64,000 nt of DNA from Mesorhizobium sp. 1M-11 (GCF_001303895.1 NZ_LJSD01000051.1:372001-436000), one strand, 5' to 3'. Shown: positions 24,278-33,337, numbered from the stretch's first letter. Numbers and translations: made by a program. Notes: generated by a model from the sequence alone, not told the origin.

Positions 24278-25105
24278 TTATTTGACGGCGCCGAGGGCGA
24301 GACCTCGGACGAGATAGCGCTGCAGCCAGGCGAACAGCACCGCTACCGGCAAGGTCGCCAGCAAGGCGGCCGCCATGACATGGTGCCATTCGATCGTGTA
24401 GCGACCGGCAACCAGCGCGAACACCTGGATGGGCAGCGTGTAGTTCTCCTGGCTGCGCAGAATGGTCAACGCGATGATGAACTCGTTCCAGGCATTGATG
24501 AAGGTGAAGATGGCGGTCACCGCGATCGCCGGCAGGCACAGCGGCAGGAACACCTTGCGCAGGGTCAGCCAGCGGCCGGCGCCTTCCATCCAGGCGGCCT
24601 CTTCGAGATCGCGCGGAATGGTGTCGAAATAGCTCTGCAGCATCCACACGTTGAAGGCGACGTTGAAGGCCATGTAGACGACGCCGACGGCGGTCGTGCT
24701 TTCGATCAGTCCCCAGGCGGCGATCAGCCGGAACAGGCCGAGCACCAGCACGATCGAGGAGATCATCTGCGAGATGAGCAGGAACTGCCGCATCGCTCCA
24801 TAACCGGCAAAGCGGAAGCGCGACATGGCATAGGCTGCCGGAATGGCGACGATGATGGCGCCGACGGTTGCCAACACCGAGACATAGAGCGAATTGAGCA
24901 GGGCACGGCCGAAGCCAGTCACCACCCACATCTCGACGAAATTCGACCAGCGGAACTCACTCGGCCACCAGGTCGGAGACAACACTTCAGGGCGCGGCTT
25001 GACGGCGGTCAGGAACATCACCGCGAAGGGAAACAGCGTCACCACGACCAGCGGCGACAGAAGCAGCCAGGCGATGACGGAACGGACGAGCTTGCTTTTC
25101 CTCAT
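24278..25105 (-). CDS. ABC transporter permease (carbohydrate uptake type 1)
   Basis: A 275-residue inner-membrane permease with six predicted helices and the EAA loop EEAAWMEGAGRWLTLRKVFLP about 80 residues from the C-terminus. It belongs to the MalG/UgpE-like half of CUT1 importers (N-terminal WLLLSPLVVVTLFPFAVMFL, with one periplasmic loop TWWPSEFRWSNFVE). Its start overlaps the stop of the partner permease by four bases. Substrate is not evident; CUT1 transporters carry sugars, polyols and some sugar-like amino compounds. Confidence 0.88.
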   Translation of the reverse strand: MRKSKLVRSVIAWLLLSPLVVVTLFPFAVMFLTAVKPRPEVLSPTWWPSEFRWSNFVEMWVVTGFGRALLNSLYVSVLATVGAIIVAIPAAYAMSRFRFAGYGAMRQFLLISQMISSIVLVLGLFRLIAAWGLIESTTAVGVVYMAFNVAFNVWMLQSYFDTIPRDLEEAAWMEGAGRWLTLRKVFLPLCLPAIAVTAIFTFINAWNEFIIALTILRSQENYTLPIQVFALVAGRYTIEWHHVMAAALLATLPVAVLFAWLQRYLVRGLALGAVK

Positions 25106-25971
25106 GCTTCCCGCTCCCGCATGGCCAGACGCACATAGATCATGGTGAAGATGAGCAGGATCGCGAACATGACGAGAGAAACGGCCGAGGCTTCGCCAAG
25201 TTTCCCGACGCGGAAGGCCAGCTTGTAGAGATAAGTCACCAGGATGTCGGTGGAGTTGGCCGGCCCGCCCTGCGTCATCACCCAGATGATCGGGAAGGAA
25301 TTGAAGACGTAGATCATGTTCAGCACGATGGCGATGTTGATGAACGGCTTCAGAAGCGGCAGCGTGATGGTGCGGAACTGCTGCCAGGCCGAGGCACCTT
25401 CAAGGGCCGCTGCCTCATAGAGATCGTCCGGGATCGAGGAGAGGCCGCCAAGGAAGATCGTGACGGTGAAAGGCACGGTAACCAGGATGCCGATCAGCAC
25501 CTGCATCGGGAAGGCCGTTCCGGCGCTGGCCAGCCATTGGATGTTCTGGTCGATGAGGCCGAGCCCCATCAGCGCCGAATTCAGCATGCCGCTTTCGCCG
25601 TTGAGCGCCCAGCGCCAGACCACGGCCGTCATGGTCAGCGAAACCGCCCAGGGCAACAGTATGATGACGCGGGCGACACTGCGACCATAAAAATCCGAAT
25701 TGAGGATCATCGCCACGGGGATCGACAGGACCAGCGCACCGGCGACGACCGAGAGCGTCCAGAGGCCCGTGCGCCAGAGCGCCGCCATGAAATCAGGATC
25801 GTCGGCAAGTGCGGCGAAATTGGCCAGCCCGATGAAATCGCGCAATTGGCCGAAGCGGCTGACGTCATGGGTCGAGATCTGCACCAGATCGTAGACCGGC
25901 CAGAAGATCACCACCGCCGCCAGGAACAGGCTGGGCAGGATGAGCAGATAAGGCAGCGCGCGATTATGCAT
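25102..25971 (-). CDS. ABC transporter permease (carbohydrate uptake type 1)
   Basis: A 289-residue MalF/UgpA-like permease with six helices. It begins with LPYLLILPSLFLAAVVIFWPVYDL, has the FIGLANF-type first periplasmic segment, and the EAA loop LYEAAALEGASAWQQFRTITLP. It is the outer permease gene of the operon, 251 bases behind the binding-protein gene; that gap holds a palindromic repeat element (26024-26188). Together with the second permease, the binding protein, and the divergently encoded ATPase (28434-29495) it forms a complete importer. Confidence 0.88.
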   Translation of the reverse strand: MHNRALPYLLILPSLFLAAVVIFWPVYDLVQISTHDVSRFGQLRDFIGLANFAALADDPDFMAALWRTGLWTLSVVAGALVLSIPVAMILNSDFYGRSVARVIILLPWAVSLTMTAVVWRWALNGESGMLNSALMGLGLIDQNIQWLASAGTAFPMQVLIGILVTVPFTVTIFLGGLSSIPDDLYEAAALEGASAWQQFRTITLPLLKPFINIAIVLNMIYVFNSFPIIWVMTQGGPANSTDILVTYLYKLAFRVGKLGEASAVSLVMFAILLIFTMIYVRLAMREREA

Positions 25972-26023
25972 GCGGGCCGATCAGGGACGTCATGAACAAA
26001 AAAACCTCATTGTGACGTTCGCG

Positions 26024-26188
26024 CCACCCCTCATCGCCCTGCCGGGCACTTCTCCCCGTGAACGGGGAGAAGGACGCGCATCGACGATTTCGCCAATCGC
26101 CAACAGTGTAGAACGAGCGCCTGCCGGCGAACTGCTCTCCTCTCCCCGTTCACGGGGAGAGGATGCCGGCAGGCAGGTGAGGGGCAGC
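26024..26188. repeat. RIME-like intergenic palindromic element
   Basis: An element of about 165 bases between binding-protein and permease genes. Outer arms CCCCTCATCGCCCTGCCGGG and GGCAGGCAGGTGAGGGGC pair with each other, and inner arms carry the palindrome CTCCCCGTGAACGGGGAG and CTCCCCGTTCACGGGGAG. A second copy with an insertion occurs at 59427-59630. Layout fits rhizobial RIME-type mosaic elements. In mRNA it would form a large structure that could lower permease expression relative to the binding protein. Confidence 0.8.
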
Positions 26189-26222
26189 GCGTACAGTCCG
26201 GTTTCTCTCACGCGGTTGGCGC

Positions 26223-27452
26223 TTACTTCTTCAGGACGCCATTTGCCTTGGCGGCGGCATCCTTCAGCGTCGCTTCCGGCTCGCCCTGGCCGAGATAGAT
26301 CTTCTGGACGGCGTCGGAGGTGATCTGGGCGATCTCCTCCCAACCCGGGATGACCGGCGCGAAGCGGGCCTCGGGCAGCAGTGCGGTGAAGGCGGCAAGC
26401 CCTGCGTCCTTGGTGTAATAGTCCATCTTCGCCTCTTCCTTGTTCACCGGCAGCAGGCCTTCGTTCTGGGTGAACTTGGCGCGCTGTTCGGTCGAGAAGA
26501 GGAAGTCGAGCAGCTTCCAGGCTTCTTCCTTGTTCTTGGAGTTCTTGAACATGATGATGGAGTCGGTGACGCCATAGGTGCCGCGCGCGCCGGTCGGCCC
26601 GGCCGGGATCGCCGCCACACCATATTTCAGGCTGGGCGCTTCTTCCTTGATCTGGTTCATCATGAAGGGAGCGGTGATCATCATGCCGACCTTGCCCTGC
26701 TTGAACAGGGCCATGACATCCTCGCGGTTCATCGAGGTGACGCCCGGCTGGGTCAGGCCTTCGTCGATCATCGACTTGTAGAGCTTGGCCGCTTCGAGTG
26801 CGCCCGGCGTGCTCAGGCCCGACGTGCCGTCCTTGTTGAGGATCTCGGTGCCGAACGACCACATCCCGTAGTAATAATAGACGTCGGTCTCGATCTCCTT
26901 GCCCTGGATGCCGTAGCCGAAGGCGCCGGCTGCCTTGATCTTGCGGGCATCCTCCTGCAGTTCGGTCCAGGTTCCGGGCGGATTGGCGATGCCGGCCTTC
27001 TCGAACAGCTCCTTGTTGTAATACATGGCGCGCGCCGAAGCGGCGATCGGCAGGCCATAGGTCTTGCCCTCCATGATCGACGGCGACAGGAAAGTCTCGA
27101 TGAAACGGCCCTTGAAATCGGGCGTCATGTAGCTGTCGAGCGGCTCGGCAACATCCTGCTGCACGAAGTCGATCAGCCAGCGCGTGCCGATGATCGAGAG
27201 ATCCGCATTGGTGCCGGCTGTGATATCGGTGGTCAGCTTCTGCAGGAGCACGTCCCATGGCACCACTTCGAACTTCAGCGTCGTGCCGGGATTGGCGGCT
27301 TCGAACTCCTTCTTGACCTCCTCGAAATAAGGGCCGGTCTTCGAAGAGTATTCCGCGACGGTCACGCGCACTTCGCCCGCATCGGCCTGCGCGGCTACCG
27401 CCAACATGCTCAACCCGGCCAGAAGGCCGGCAGTCCATCGTGCCAGTTTCAT
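26223..27452 (-). CDS. ABC transporter extracellular substrate-binding protein (CUT1 type)
   Basis: A 409-residue periplasmic binding protein. The ATG at 27452 gives a proper signal peptide (LARWTAGLLAGLSMLAVAAQADA) and mature start GEVRVTVAEYSSKTGPYFEE; the frame upstream to 27509 is not needed. Family 1 features include FEAANPGTTLKFEVVPWDVL and ADLSIIGTRWLIDF, GLPIAASARAMYYNKELFEKAG, and the helical C-terminal lobe. It opens the minus-strand operon binding protein-permease-permease-ridA-M81. The ligand is unknown. It is divergent from an SDR gene across an AT-rich regulatory region. Confidence 0.88.
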   Translation of the reverse strand: MKLARWTAGLLAGLSMLAVAAQADAGEVRVTVAEYSSKTGPYFEEVKKEFEAANPGTTLKFEVVPWDVLLQKLTTDITAGTNADLSIIGTRWLIDFVQQDVAEPLDSYMTPDFKGRFIETFLSPSIMEGKTYGLPIAASARAMYYNKELFEKAGIANPPGTWTELQEDARKIKAAGAFGYGIQGKEIETDVYYYYGMWSFGTEILNKDGTSGLSTPGALEAAKLYKSMIDEGLTQPGVTSMNREDVMALFKQGKVGMMITAPFMMNQIKEEAPSLKYGVAAIPAGPTGARGTYGVTDSIIMFKNSKNKEEAWKLLDFLFSTEQRAKFTQNEGLLPVNKEEAKMDYYTKDAGLAAFTALLPEARFAPVIPGWEEIAQITSDAVQKIYLGQGEPEATLKDAAAKANGVLKK

Positions 27453-27584
27453 AAACTCTCTCCCATTGTCATTGCGGGACATCGTCACCGATATCCCGAG
27501 CAGCAACATGCGGCTTTGCCTTCATGTTACTTTCCTACATTATCGCTGAAAATCCACCTTTCAAGCTGATTTTTCTGTTGCTTA

Positions 27585-27607
27585 ATTACATTTTTGATTA
27601 CATTTTT
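27585..27607 (+). promoter_or_regulatory. tandem ATTACATTTTT boxes in the divergent control region
   Basis: Two exact 11-base copies of ATTACATTTTT at 27585-27595 and 27597-27607, 12 bases apart, in an AT-rich stretch (27520-27620) that stands out from GC-rich surroundings. They lie between the two divergent operons of the locus. They could be operators for the RpiR regulator encoded at 29492, whose family often binds ATTACA-like half sites; that link is inference. Confidence 0.45.
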
Positions 27608-27655
27608 TGCGCTACCCTTGAGTGGGTCCCCAGTCAGGAGGAGTCGGCGCGGGCA

Positions 27656-28423
27656 ATGTCCAATACGGAATTCCAGGGCAAGACCGTGGTGATCACCGGG
27701 GCCGGCGGCGGGCTGGGCTCCGCGCTGGTGGCGCTGTTTGCCGAACGTGGCGCACGGGTGGTCGGCTGTGACCAGTCGCTCGATACCCTGAGCAGCGAGG
27801 CGATCGCTTCGCGCCATGTCTTCGACCTGACCCGGCGTGAGGAGATGGAGGCCGCCGCAAGCGCGATCGTTGCGCGAGATGGCGTGCCCGACATCCTGAT
27901 CAACAACGCCGGCTGGACACGCGCCGAAACGCTTGCAGCACTCAACGCAGCCACTATCGAACGCGAGCTCGACCTCAACCTCACCGGCGTCATGACCTTC
28001 GCCGATCCGCTGACCAAGGCGATGGCGCAGCGCGGCAGCGGCAGCGTCGTCTTCGTTTCGTCGGTCAACGCCATCGCGCATTTCGGCAACCCGGCCTATG
28101 CCGCCGCCAAGGCCGGTATCAACGCCTATGCCAAGGCGCTCGCGGTCGAGCTCGGCCGCAGCGGCGTCCGCGCCAATGTCGTCTGTCCCGGCTCGATCCG
28201 CACCGCTGCCTGGGATCACCGATTGGAGAAGAACCCCGAGGTTCTCGGCAAGCTGAAGCGGCTTTATCCGCTCGGCCGTATCGTCGAGGCCCGCGAAGTG
28301 GCTGAGGCCGTCGTGTTTCTGGCGTCGCCTCGCGCCTCCGGCATCACCGGCGTGGTGATGCCGGTCGATGCCGGCCTGACGGCAGGCTTCCTGCCCTTCA
28401 TCGACGATATATTGGGAGGTTAG
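27656..28423 (+). CDS. SDR family oxidoreductase
   Basis: A 255-residue short-chain dehydrogenase/reductase. The ATG at 27656 has a GGAGGAG ribosome site at about 27637-27643; the longer frame upstream covers AT-rich control DNA. Motifs: cofactor loop TGAGGGLGSALVALF, NNAG in ILINNAGWTRAE, catalytic Ser in VVFVSSVNA, YxxxK in YAAAKAGINAYAKAL, and the PG motif VVCPGSIRT. It probably oxidises a hydroxyl group using NAD(P), as the first enzyme of the plus-strand catabolic operon. Ten bases separate it from the ATPase gene. Confidence 0.88.
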   Translation: MSNTEFQGKTVVITGAGGGLGSALVALFAERGARVVGCDQSLDTLSSEAIASRHVFDLTRREEMEAAASAIVARDGVPDILINNAGWTRAETLAALNAATIERELDLNLTGVMTFADPLTKAMAQRGSGSVVFVSSVNAIAHFGNPAYAAAKAGINAYAKALAVELGRSGVRANVVCPGSIRTAAWDHRLEKNPEVLGKLKRLYPLGRIVEAREVAEAVVFLASPRASGITGVVMPVDAGLTAGFLPFIDDILGG

Positions 28424-28433
28424 AGAGCCTATT

Positions 28434-29495
28434 ATGACCGATGTCTCGTTCCGCGCCCTGTCGAAATCATTCGGGCAGCACAAGATCCTCGAGGATATCG
28501 ACCTGGAGATCGCCAGCGGCGAATTCGTCGTGCTGGTCGGCCCTTCCGGCTGTGGCAAGTCCACGCTGCTGCGCATGCTGGCGGGGCTGGAAACGATCAC
28601 CTCCGGCGACCTTCTGGTCGGCGGCGTGCGCTCCAACGACCTGCCGCCGCAGAAGCGCAACATCGCCATGGTGTTCCAGTCCTATGCCTTGTTCCCGCAT
28701 CTGAAGGCTTCGCAGAATATCGGCTTCGGCCCGAAGATCCGCGGCGAAAGCGCGCCCGTTGTCGAGGAGAAGGTGAAGAAGGCCTCCGGCATCCTCAACC
28801 TGTTCTCCTATCTTGACCGCTATCCGCGGCAACTGTCCGGCGGCCAGCGCCAGCGCGTCGCCATGGGCCGCGCCATCGTGCGCGAGCCTTCCGTGTTCCT
28901 GTTCGACGAACCGCTTTCCAATCTCGACGCGCAGTTGCGCGTACAGATGCGCACCGAGATCAAGGCGCTGCACCAGCGGCTCAAATCCACCATCGTCTAT
29001 GTCACGCACGACCAGATCGAGGCGATGACCATGGCCGACCGGATCGTGGTGATGGACAAGGGCCGCATCCAGCAGGTCGGCAAGCCGCTCGACCTCTACG
29101 ACAAGCCGGCAAACAAGTTCGTCGCCTCCTTCATCGGTTCGCCGTCGATGAGCTTCGTTTCAGGCGCGCTCAAATCGGCATCGGACGGCGCCTGGTTCGA
29201 ACCATCGGGTGGCGGCAAGCTGAAACTCGGCAACGATCGCGCGGCCTCGGGCACCATAGAAGCCGGCATCCGCCCGGAGCATTTTGTCGTCGACGGTGAT
29301 GGTTCTGTCAGCCTGCGCGTCGACGTCGTCGAGCCGACCGGCTCTGAAACCCATGTCTATGGCGCGATCGGCAACGACACCATCCGTGCGGTGTTCCGCG
29401 ACCGCATCGCGGTGAAGCCCGGCGACCGGCTGCCGGTCAGCGTCGCACCCGGCAACATCCATCTGTTCGACACGGCAACGGGCCTACCGCTGTGA
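28434..29495 (+). CDS. ABC transporter ATP-binding protein (UgpC/MalK-like)
   Basis: A 353-residue ATPase of CUT1 importers. Walker A GPSGCGKST, Q-loop VFQSYALFPH, signature LSGGQRQRVAMG, Walker B FLFDEPLSNLDA, switch His VTHDQIEAMT, followed by an OB-fold TOBE domain (about residues 240-350). It is the only ATPase of the locus and would energise the permeases encoded divergently at 24278-25971. It ends with the GTGA overlap to the RpiR gene. Confidence 0.9.
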   Translation: MTDVSFRALSKSFGQHKILEDIDLEIASGEFVVLVGPSGCGKSTLLRMLAGLETITSGDLLVGGVRSNDLPPQKRNIAMVFQSYALFPHLKASQNIGFGPKIRGESAPVVEEKVKKASGILNLFSYLDRYPRQLSGGQRQRVAMGRAIVREPSVFLFDEPLSNLDAQLRVQMRTEIKALHQRLKSTIVYVTHDQIEAMTMADRIVVMDKGRIQQVGKPLDLYDKPANKFVASFIGSPSMSFVSGALKSASDGAWFEPSGGGKLKLGNDRAASGTIEAGIRPEHFVVDGDGSVSLRVDVVEPTGSETHVYGAIGNDTIRAVFRDRIAVKPGDRLPVSVAPGNIHLFDTATGLPL

Positions 29496-30373
29496 AGACA
29501 CCGGCGGACATCATCACCCGCTTGCAGATGATGGCCCAGGACGGCACCAAGTCGGACCGCCGGCTGGCAGGCATGGTGCTGTCCGAACCCGACTTCGCCT
29601 CGAAGGCGGCGATCTCCGAGATCGCCACCCGCGCCGGCATCAGCGAGCCGACCGTCACGCGCTTCTGCCGAAATCTCGGCTGCGAAGGGCTCCGCGATTT
29701 CAAGTTCTATCTCGCCCAGGCGATCGCCATCGGCGGCCAATATCTTTCGGCCGAACCGCCCGGCAGTGACGTGCGTGATCAGCGTATCGCTGCCGCCATC
29801 ACCGAAGCGGCTATCGCTGCGATCCAACGCGCCAGCGGCATGCTGCCGATGCCAAAACTGATCGAGATCGCCGAACGCATCGCGGTTTCCGGCAACATCC
29901 TGTGCATCGGCTCCGGCGGCATCTCTTCGATGATGGCGACAGAGATGCAGAACCGGCTGTTCCGGCTCGGGCTCTCCGCGCTGGCGCAGGTCGACGGCCA
30001 GCTGCAGCGCATGTACGCCTCGGTGGCGACGCCTGAGACCACCGTGCTTGCCTTCTCGGTTTCCGGCTATGCGCGTTCTGTGGTCGAGGCCGTGCAGGTC
30101 GCCCGCCAGTACGGCGCCACCACCGTTGCCGTCACCGCGCCAGACTCCGTGCTGGCCAGGGCAGCGGAAACGCTGATCCCGTTCCAGTCGCTCGAGGATG
30201 GCAACATCTACAAGCCGACCTCCTCACGTTTTGCGCTGCTGGCCATTGTGGATATCATCGCCACGGCAACCGCCGAAGCGCGCGGACCGAAGGCGCTGGA
30301 AAATCTGCGCCGGATCAAGCAAAGCGTGTACACGCTGAAAGTGGCCGACCCGCGCCTGCCGCTCGGCGACTGA
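29492..30373 (+). CDS. MurR/RpiR family transcriptional regulator
   Basis: A 293-residue regulator with an N-terminal RpiR helix-turn-helix (SEIATRAGISEPTVTRFCRNLG) and a SIS sugar-isomerase domain (about residues 130-255, ILCIGSGGISSMMATEMQNR, TTVLAFSVSGYARSVVEA). SIS domains bind phosphosugars or related compounds. The GTG start overlaps the ATPase stop. As it is inside the plus-strand operon it probably controls this locus, including the divergent operon. Confidence 0.9.
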   Translation: MKTPADIITRLQMMAQDGTKSDRRLAGMVLSEPDFASKAAISEIATRAGISEPTVTRFCRNLGCEGLRDFKFYLAQAIAIGGQYLSAEPPGSDVRDQRIAAAITEAAIAAIQRASGMLPMPKLIEIAERIAVSGNILCIGSGGISSMMATEMQNRLFRLGLSALAQVDGQLQRMYASVATPETTVLAFSVSGYARSVVEAVQVARQYGATTVAVTAPDSVLARAAETLIPFQSLEDGNIYKPTSSRFALLAIVDIIATATAEARGPKALENLRRIKQSVYTLKVADPRLPLGD

Positions 30374-30396
30374 CCTTAGCCCTTACAGGTGACCTC

Positions 30397-31467
30397 ATGA
30401 CATCGCGCCCGAAAACCATTGCCGAAATCGACACGCCCGCCGTGTTGATCGACCTCGACCGCGCCGAACGCAACATCGCCAATGCACAGAAGGCGGCAGA
30501 GAAGGCCGGCGTGAAGCTGAGGCCCCACATCAAGACGCACAAGCTGCCCTTCTTCGCCAGGAAGCAGGTCGAGGCGGGCGCCGCCGGCATCACCTGCCAG
30601 AAGATCGGTGAGGCGGAAGTGATGGCCGATGCAGGGCTGACCGACATCTTCCTGCCTTACAACATCCTCGGCAAGGCGAAGCTGGAGCGACTGCTCAAGC
30701 TGCACAAGCGCATCACGCTTTCGGTGACCGCTGACAGCGCAACCACGATTGCCGGCCTCGCCGGAACCTTCACCGATCCGGCCCGGCCGCTCAAAGTCCT
30801 GGTCGAATGCGATACGGGTGCGGCCCGCTGCGGCGTCCAGACGGCCGAGGAGGCGCTGGCGCTGGCCAGGCAGATCGACGCGGCGCCCGGCCTCGCCTTC
30901 GGCGGCCTGATGACCTATCCGGCGGCCGGGGCGCCTGAAGCGGCGGAAGCCTGGCTCGCTGCAACGCGCGACCTGCTTGGAAAAGAAGGCCTTGCCTGCG
31001 AGACCGTGACCAGCGGCGGCACGCCTGACATGTGGCGCAAGCAGGACGCGGCCATCGTCACCGAATACCGGCCCGGCACCTACATCTACATGGACCGCTA
31101 TCAGGTCGAAAAGGGTGCCGCGAGTGCCGACGATTGCGCGCTCACAGTACTCGCCACCGTGGTTTCCGCTCCAACGCCGGCCCGCGCCATCCTGGACAGC
31201 GGCTCCAAGGCTCTTTCCAGCGACCTGCTCGGCCTGCCCGATCATGGCGAACTGGTCGGCATTCCGGGCGCCCGTGTAACCGGCCTGAGCGAGGAGCATG
31301 GCAAGGTCGAGCTGACCGGCGGCGCGACACTCTCGGTCGGCGACCGCGTGCGCGTCTTGCCGGACCATGCCTGCGTCGTCACCAACCTGTTCGACGAGGT
31401 CTATCTCGTTTCCGGCGACCGCGTCGTCGATGTGCTGCCGGTCGCCGCGCGCGGCAAGCTTTCCTGA
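30397..31467 (+). CDS. PLP-dependent D-threonine aldolase/D-serine dehydratase-like enzyme (DSD1 family)
   Basis: A 356-residue fold-type III PLP enzyme. The Schiff-base lysine is expected in RPHIKTHKLPF; the alanine racemase-like barrel follows (ITCQKIGEAEVM, KVLVECDTGAARCG, TSGGTPDMW). The C-terminal beta domain has LPDHACVVTN, where His and Cys match the zinc ligands of DSD1 proteins. Such enzymes cleave or dehydrate D-beta-hydroxy amino acids, releasing enamines that RidA proteins detoxify; ridA is in the divergent operon. The exact substrate is unknown. Confidence 0.87.
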   Translation: MTSRPKTIAEIDTPAVLIDLDRAERNIANAQKAAEKAGVKLRPHIKTHKLPFFARKQVEAGAAGITCQKIGEAEVMADAGLTDIFLPYNILGKAKLERLLKLHKRITLSVTADSATTIAGLAGTFTDPARPLKVLVECDTGAARCGVQTAEEALALARQIDAAPGLAFGGLMTYPAAGAPEAAEAWLAATRDLLGKEGLACETVTSGGTPDMWRKQDAAIVTEYRPGTYIYMDRYQVEKGAASADDCALTVLATVVSAPTPARAILDSGSKALSSDLLGLPDHGELVGIPGARVTGLSEEHGKVELTGGATLSVGDRVRVLPDHACVVTNLFDEVYLVSGDRVVDVLPVAARGKLS

Positions 31468-31493
31468 ACCCCTTCCAGACGAACGGAGCCACC

Positions 31494-31967
31494 ATGACCG
31501 AAACCAAGAACCCATTTGCCGGCGACGCGGACCGCGCCTTCATCTGGGACATGCTGATGCCGCGCGACTTCGAAGCCTTCGCATCCCAGGACTGGTCGAT
31601 GGTGGCCGGCGATTTCGACGAGATGCGTTTCCTCGGCATCCACGCCCACAACTCGCCGAACCAGGACGACTGGAATGCGGCCTTCCCGACCTTGCAGGCC
31701 TATCGCGAGGAATGGCTGAGCCAGGCCGCCGAATCCGCTTCGGTGACCTATGCCGAGCCATTGCCGTCGGCGCTGCTCAAGGCGGTGACGCTCAACCGCA
31801 TCGATATCAACGGCAATGTCGCCGTGGCGCACAAGAAGTTCGACGGCACCGTGCCGCTGGCCGATGGCGGTGTCGACCGGCTGAACTGGCAGACCCTCTA
31901 TTTCTGCCGCAATGACGGCGACCGCTGGCGCATCACCGGCTTTGTCGGCTACATGAAATACCGTTGA
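31494..31967 (+). CDS. NTF2-like protein of the catabolic operon
   Basis: A 157-residue protein with a curved-sheet NTF2-like pattern: helical N-terminus (DMLMPRDFEAFASQDWSMVA), central FLGIHAHNSPNQDDW, and beta strands at the end (NGNVAVAHKKFDG, LNWQTLYFCRNDGDRWRITG, FVGYMKY). It may be a small lyase/isomerase-like or ligand-binding protein. It lies 26 bases after the PLP enzyme with an AACGGAGCC ribosome site, and a strong terminator follows it directly, marking the operon end. Function unknown. Confidence 0.75.
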   Translation: MTETKNPFAGDADRAFIWDMLMPRDFEAFASQDWSMVAGDFDEMRFLGIHAHNSPNQDDWNAAFPTLQAYREEWLSQAAESASVTYAEPLPSALLKAVTLNRIDINGNVAVAHKKFDGTVPLADGGVDRLNWQTLYFCRNDGDRWRITGFVGYMKYR

Positions 31968-31975
31968 CAGGAACA

Positions 31976-32008
31976 GGGCGATCGCCTTGGTTCCCAAGGC
32001 GATCGCCC
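31976..32008 (+). terminator. perfect 15-bp stem terminator after the catabolic operon
   Basis: GGGCGATCGCCTTGG pairs perfectly with CCAAGGCGATCGCCC around a TTC loop, 9 bases after the NTF2-like stop. A short TT follows. Two further hairpins follow: GCGTTTCCG/CGGAAACGC (32014-32022/32030-32038) with a T-rich tail near 32050, and GCAATTCC/GGAATTGC (about 32067-32108). Confidence 0.75.
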
Positions 32009-32010
32009 TT

Positions 32011-32110
32011 AGAGCGTTTCCGTTTTTCACGGAAACGCGGATACGCTCTAGCTCTTTGTTTTTACGCAATTCCGAACGGAAAACCGTTGCACGCTTTTCC
32101 TGGAATTGCG
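32011..32110. repeat. rhizobial-type palindromic repeat
   Basis: This segment of the 31968-32290 gap combines AGAGCGTTTCCG...CGGAAACGC with GCAATTCCGAACGG and its inverted copy. It resembles short palindromes dispersed in Mesorhizobium genomes. The rest of the gap, to 32290, shows no gene. Confidence 0.5.
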
Positions 32111-32290
32111 CCCGAAATCAGCGCCTGCGCGGGCAGTTTATTAACTGGCGCTGCAATAAGTTCCTTTCGGCCGTCGCATCGGCCACCACCCGCATCCTGC
32201 GGGCGTGTATCGGAGCCGAGGAATGTCCGCGCATCGCCATCCCCGATTGGAAGGCCGCCTTGCTGATGCCATCGGCATCGAGGCGCCGGC

Positions 32291-33337
32291 ATGTCTCTGA
32301 AAGGCTCCGCCAAGAGGTTCCTCAAGCACGGCGCGATCCGCGCCGGCCTGGAAGGTGTGGCGCTCACACGTGCCGGTGCGCTGTGGCCGGCGGCGGCGGG
32401 GCGTGGTGTGATCTTCACGCTGCACCATGTGCGCCCGGCGCGGCGCGGCGGTTTCGACCCCATCGCGACGCTTTCGGTGACGCCGGAATTCCTCGACGAG
32501 GCGATCCGGGTCTGCACCGAGACAGGCCTGACCCCGGTGGCGCTGGACGACCTGCCGCGCCTGCTTGCCGACCCCAGGGACAAGCGCCGTTTCGCCGCCT
32601 TCACGCTGGATGATGGGCTGCGCGACAATGCCCAGCACGCGGCGCCGGTGTTCCGCCGGCATGGCGTGCCCTACACCATCTTCATCGCCAGGGGTTTTGT
32701 CGAACGCACCCGCTCGATGTGGTGGGAAACTGCCAAGGTGCTGACGCGCTCCAAGGACAGGTTCGAGTTCGATTTCGGCACTGGCCAAGAGACGGTCACC
32801 ACGAAAACCGTTACCCAGAAGCAGGACGCCTATGAACGGATCGTGCACTTCGTGCATTCCAGCAACGAGGACGCAGCGGTCGCGGAGATCGAACGGGCCG
32901 CTCGTTCCCGCATGATCGATCCGCTTGCCATCGTCGACCAGCTGGTCATGACGGCAGACGAATTGCGGGTGCTTTCCGCTGACCCGCTGGTGCGCTTCGG
33001 CGCGCACACACAAACCCATATCGCCATGGCACGAGTCGATGAAGCGCGGCTTGCCGAGGAAATCACCGGCTCCATGGATGCCGTCGAGGCTTATGTCGGC
33101 TACAGGCCGACCACCTTCGCCTATCCATATGGAACCAAGGTGGCGGTATCGCCGCGCGAATTCGATGCCGTAAAGAAGGCCGGCATCAAACTGGCTGTCA
33201 CTACGCGACCCGGCATGCTGACGGCGGACAGCTTTGACCAGCCGACCGAGCTACCGCGCGTCTCGCTCAACGGCCACTACCAGAGGCGGCGTTATGTGAA
33301 GGCGTTGCTGACTGGCATTCCGTTCCGGCTGTTCTAA
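32291..33337 (+). CDS. polysaccharide deacetylase family protein
   Basis: A 348-residue NodB-homology (CE4) enzyme. Motif 1 is AFTLDDGLRDN with the general-base Asp and metal-binding Asp, motif 2 is AHTQTHIAMA (H-x3-H metal ligands), and motif 3 is FAYPYGTK. Such enzymes remove N- or O-acetyl groups from sugars; here the target may be an exported polysaccharide. There is no signal peptide and no neighbouring glycosyltransferase, so the substrate is open. The gene stands alone after the terminator. Confidence 0.85.
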   Translation: MSLKGSAKRFLKHGAIRAGLEGVALTRAGALWPAAAGRGVIFTLHHVRPARRGGFDPIATLSVTPEFLDEAIRVCTETGLTPVALDDLPRLLADPRDKRRFAAFTLDDGLRDNAQHAAPVFRRHGVPYTIFIARGFVERTRSMWWETAKVLTRSKDRFEFDFGTGQETVTTKTVTQKQDAYERIVHFVHSSNEDAAVAEIERAARSRMIDPLAIVDQLVMTADELRVLSADPLVRFGAHTQTHIAMARVDEARLAEEITGSMDAVEAYVGYRPTTFAYPYGTKVAVSPREFDAVKKAGIKLAVTTRPGMLTADSFDQPTELPRVSLNGHYQRRRYVKALLTGIPFRLF

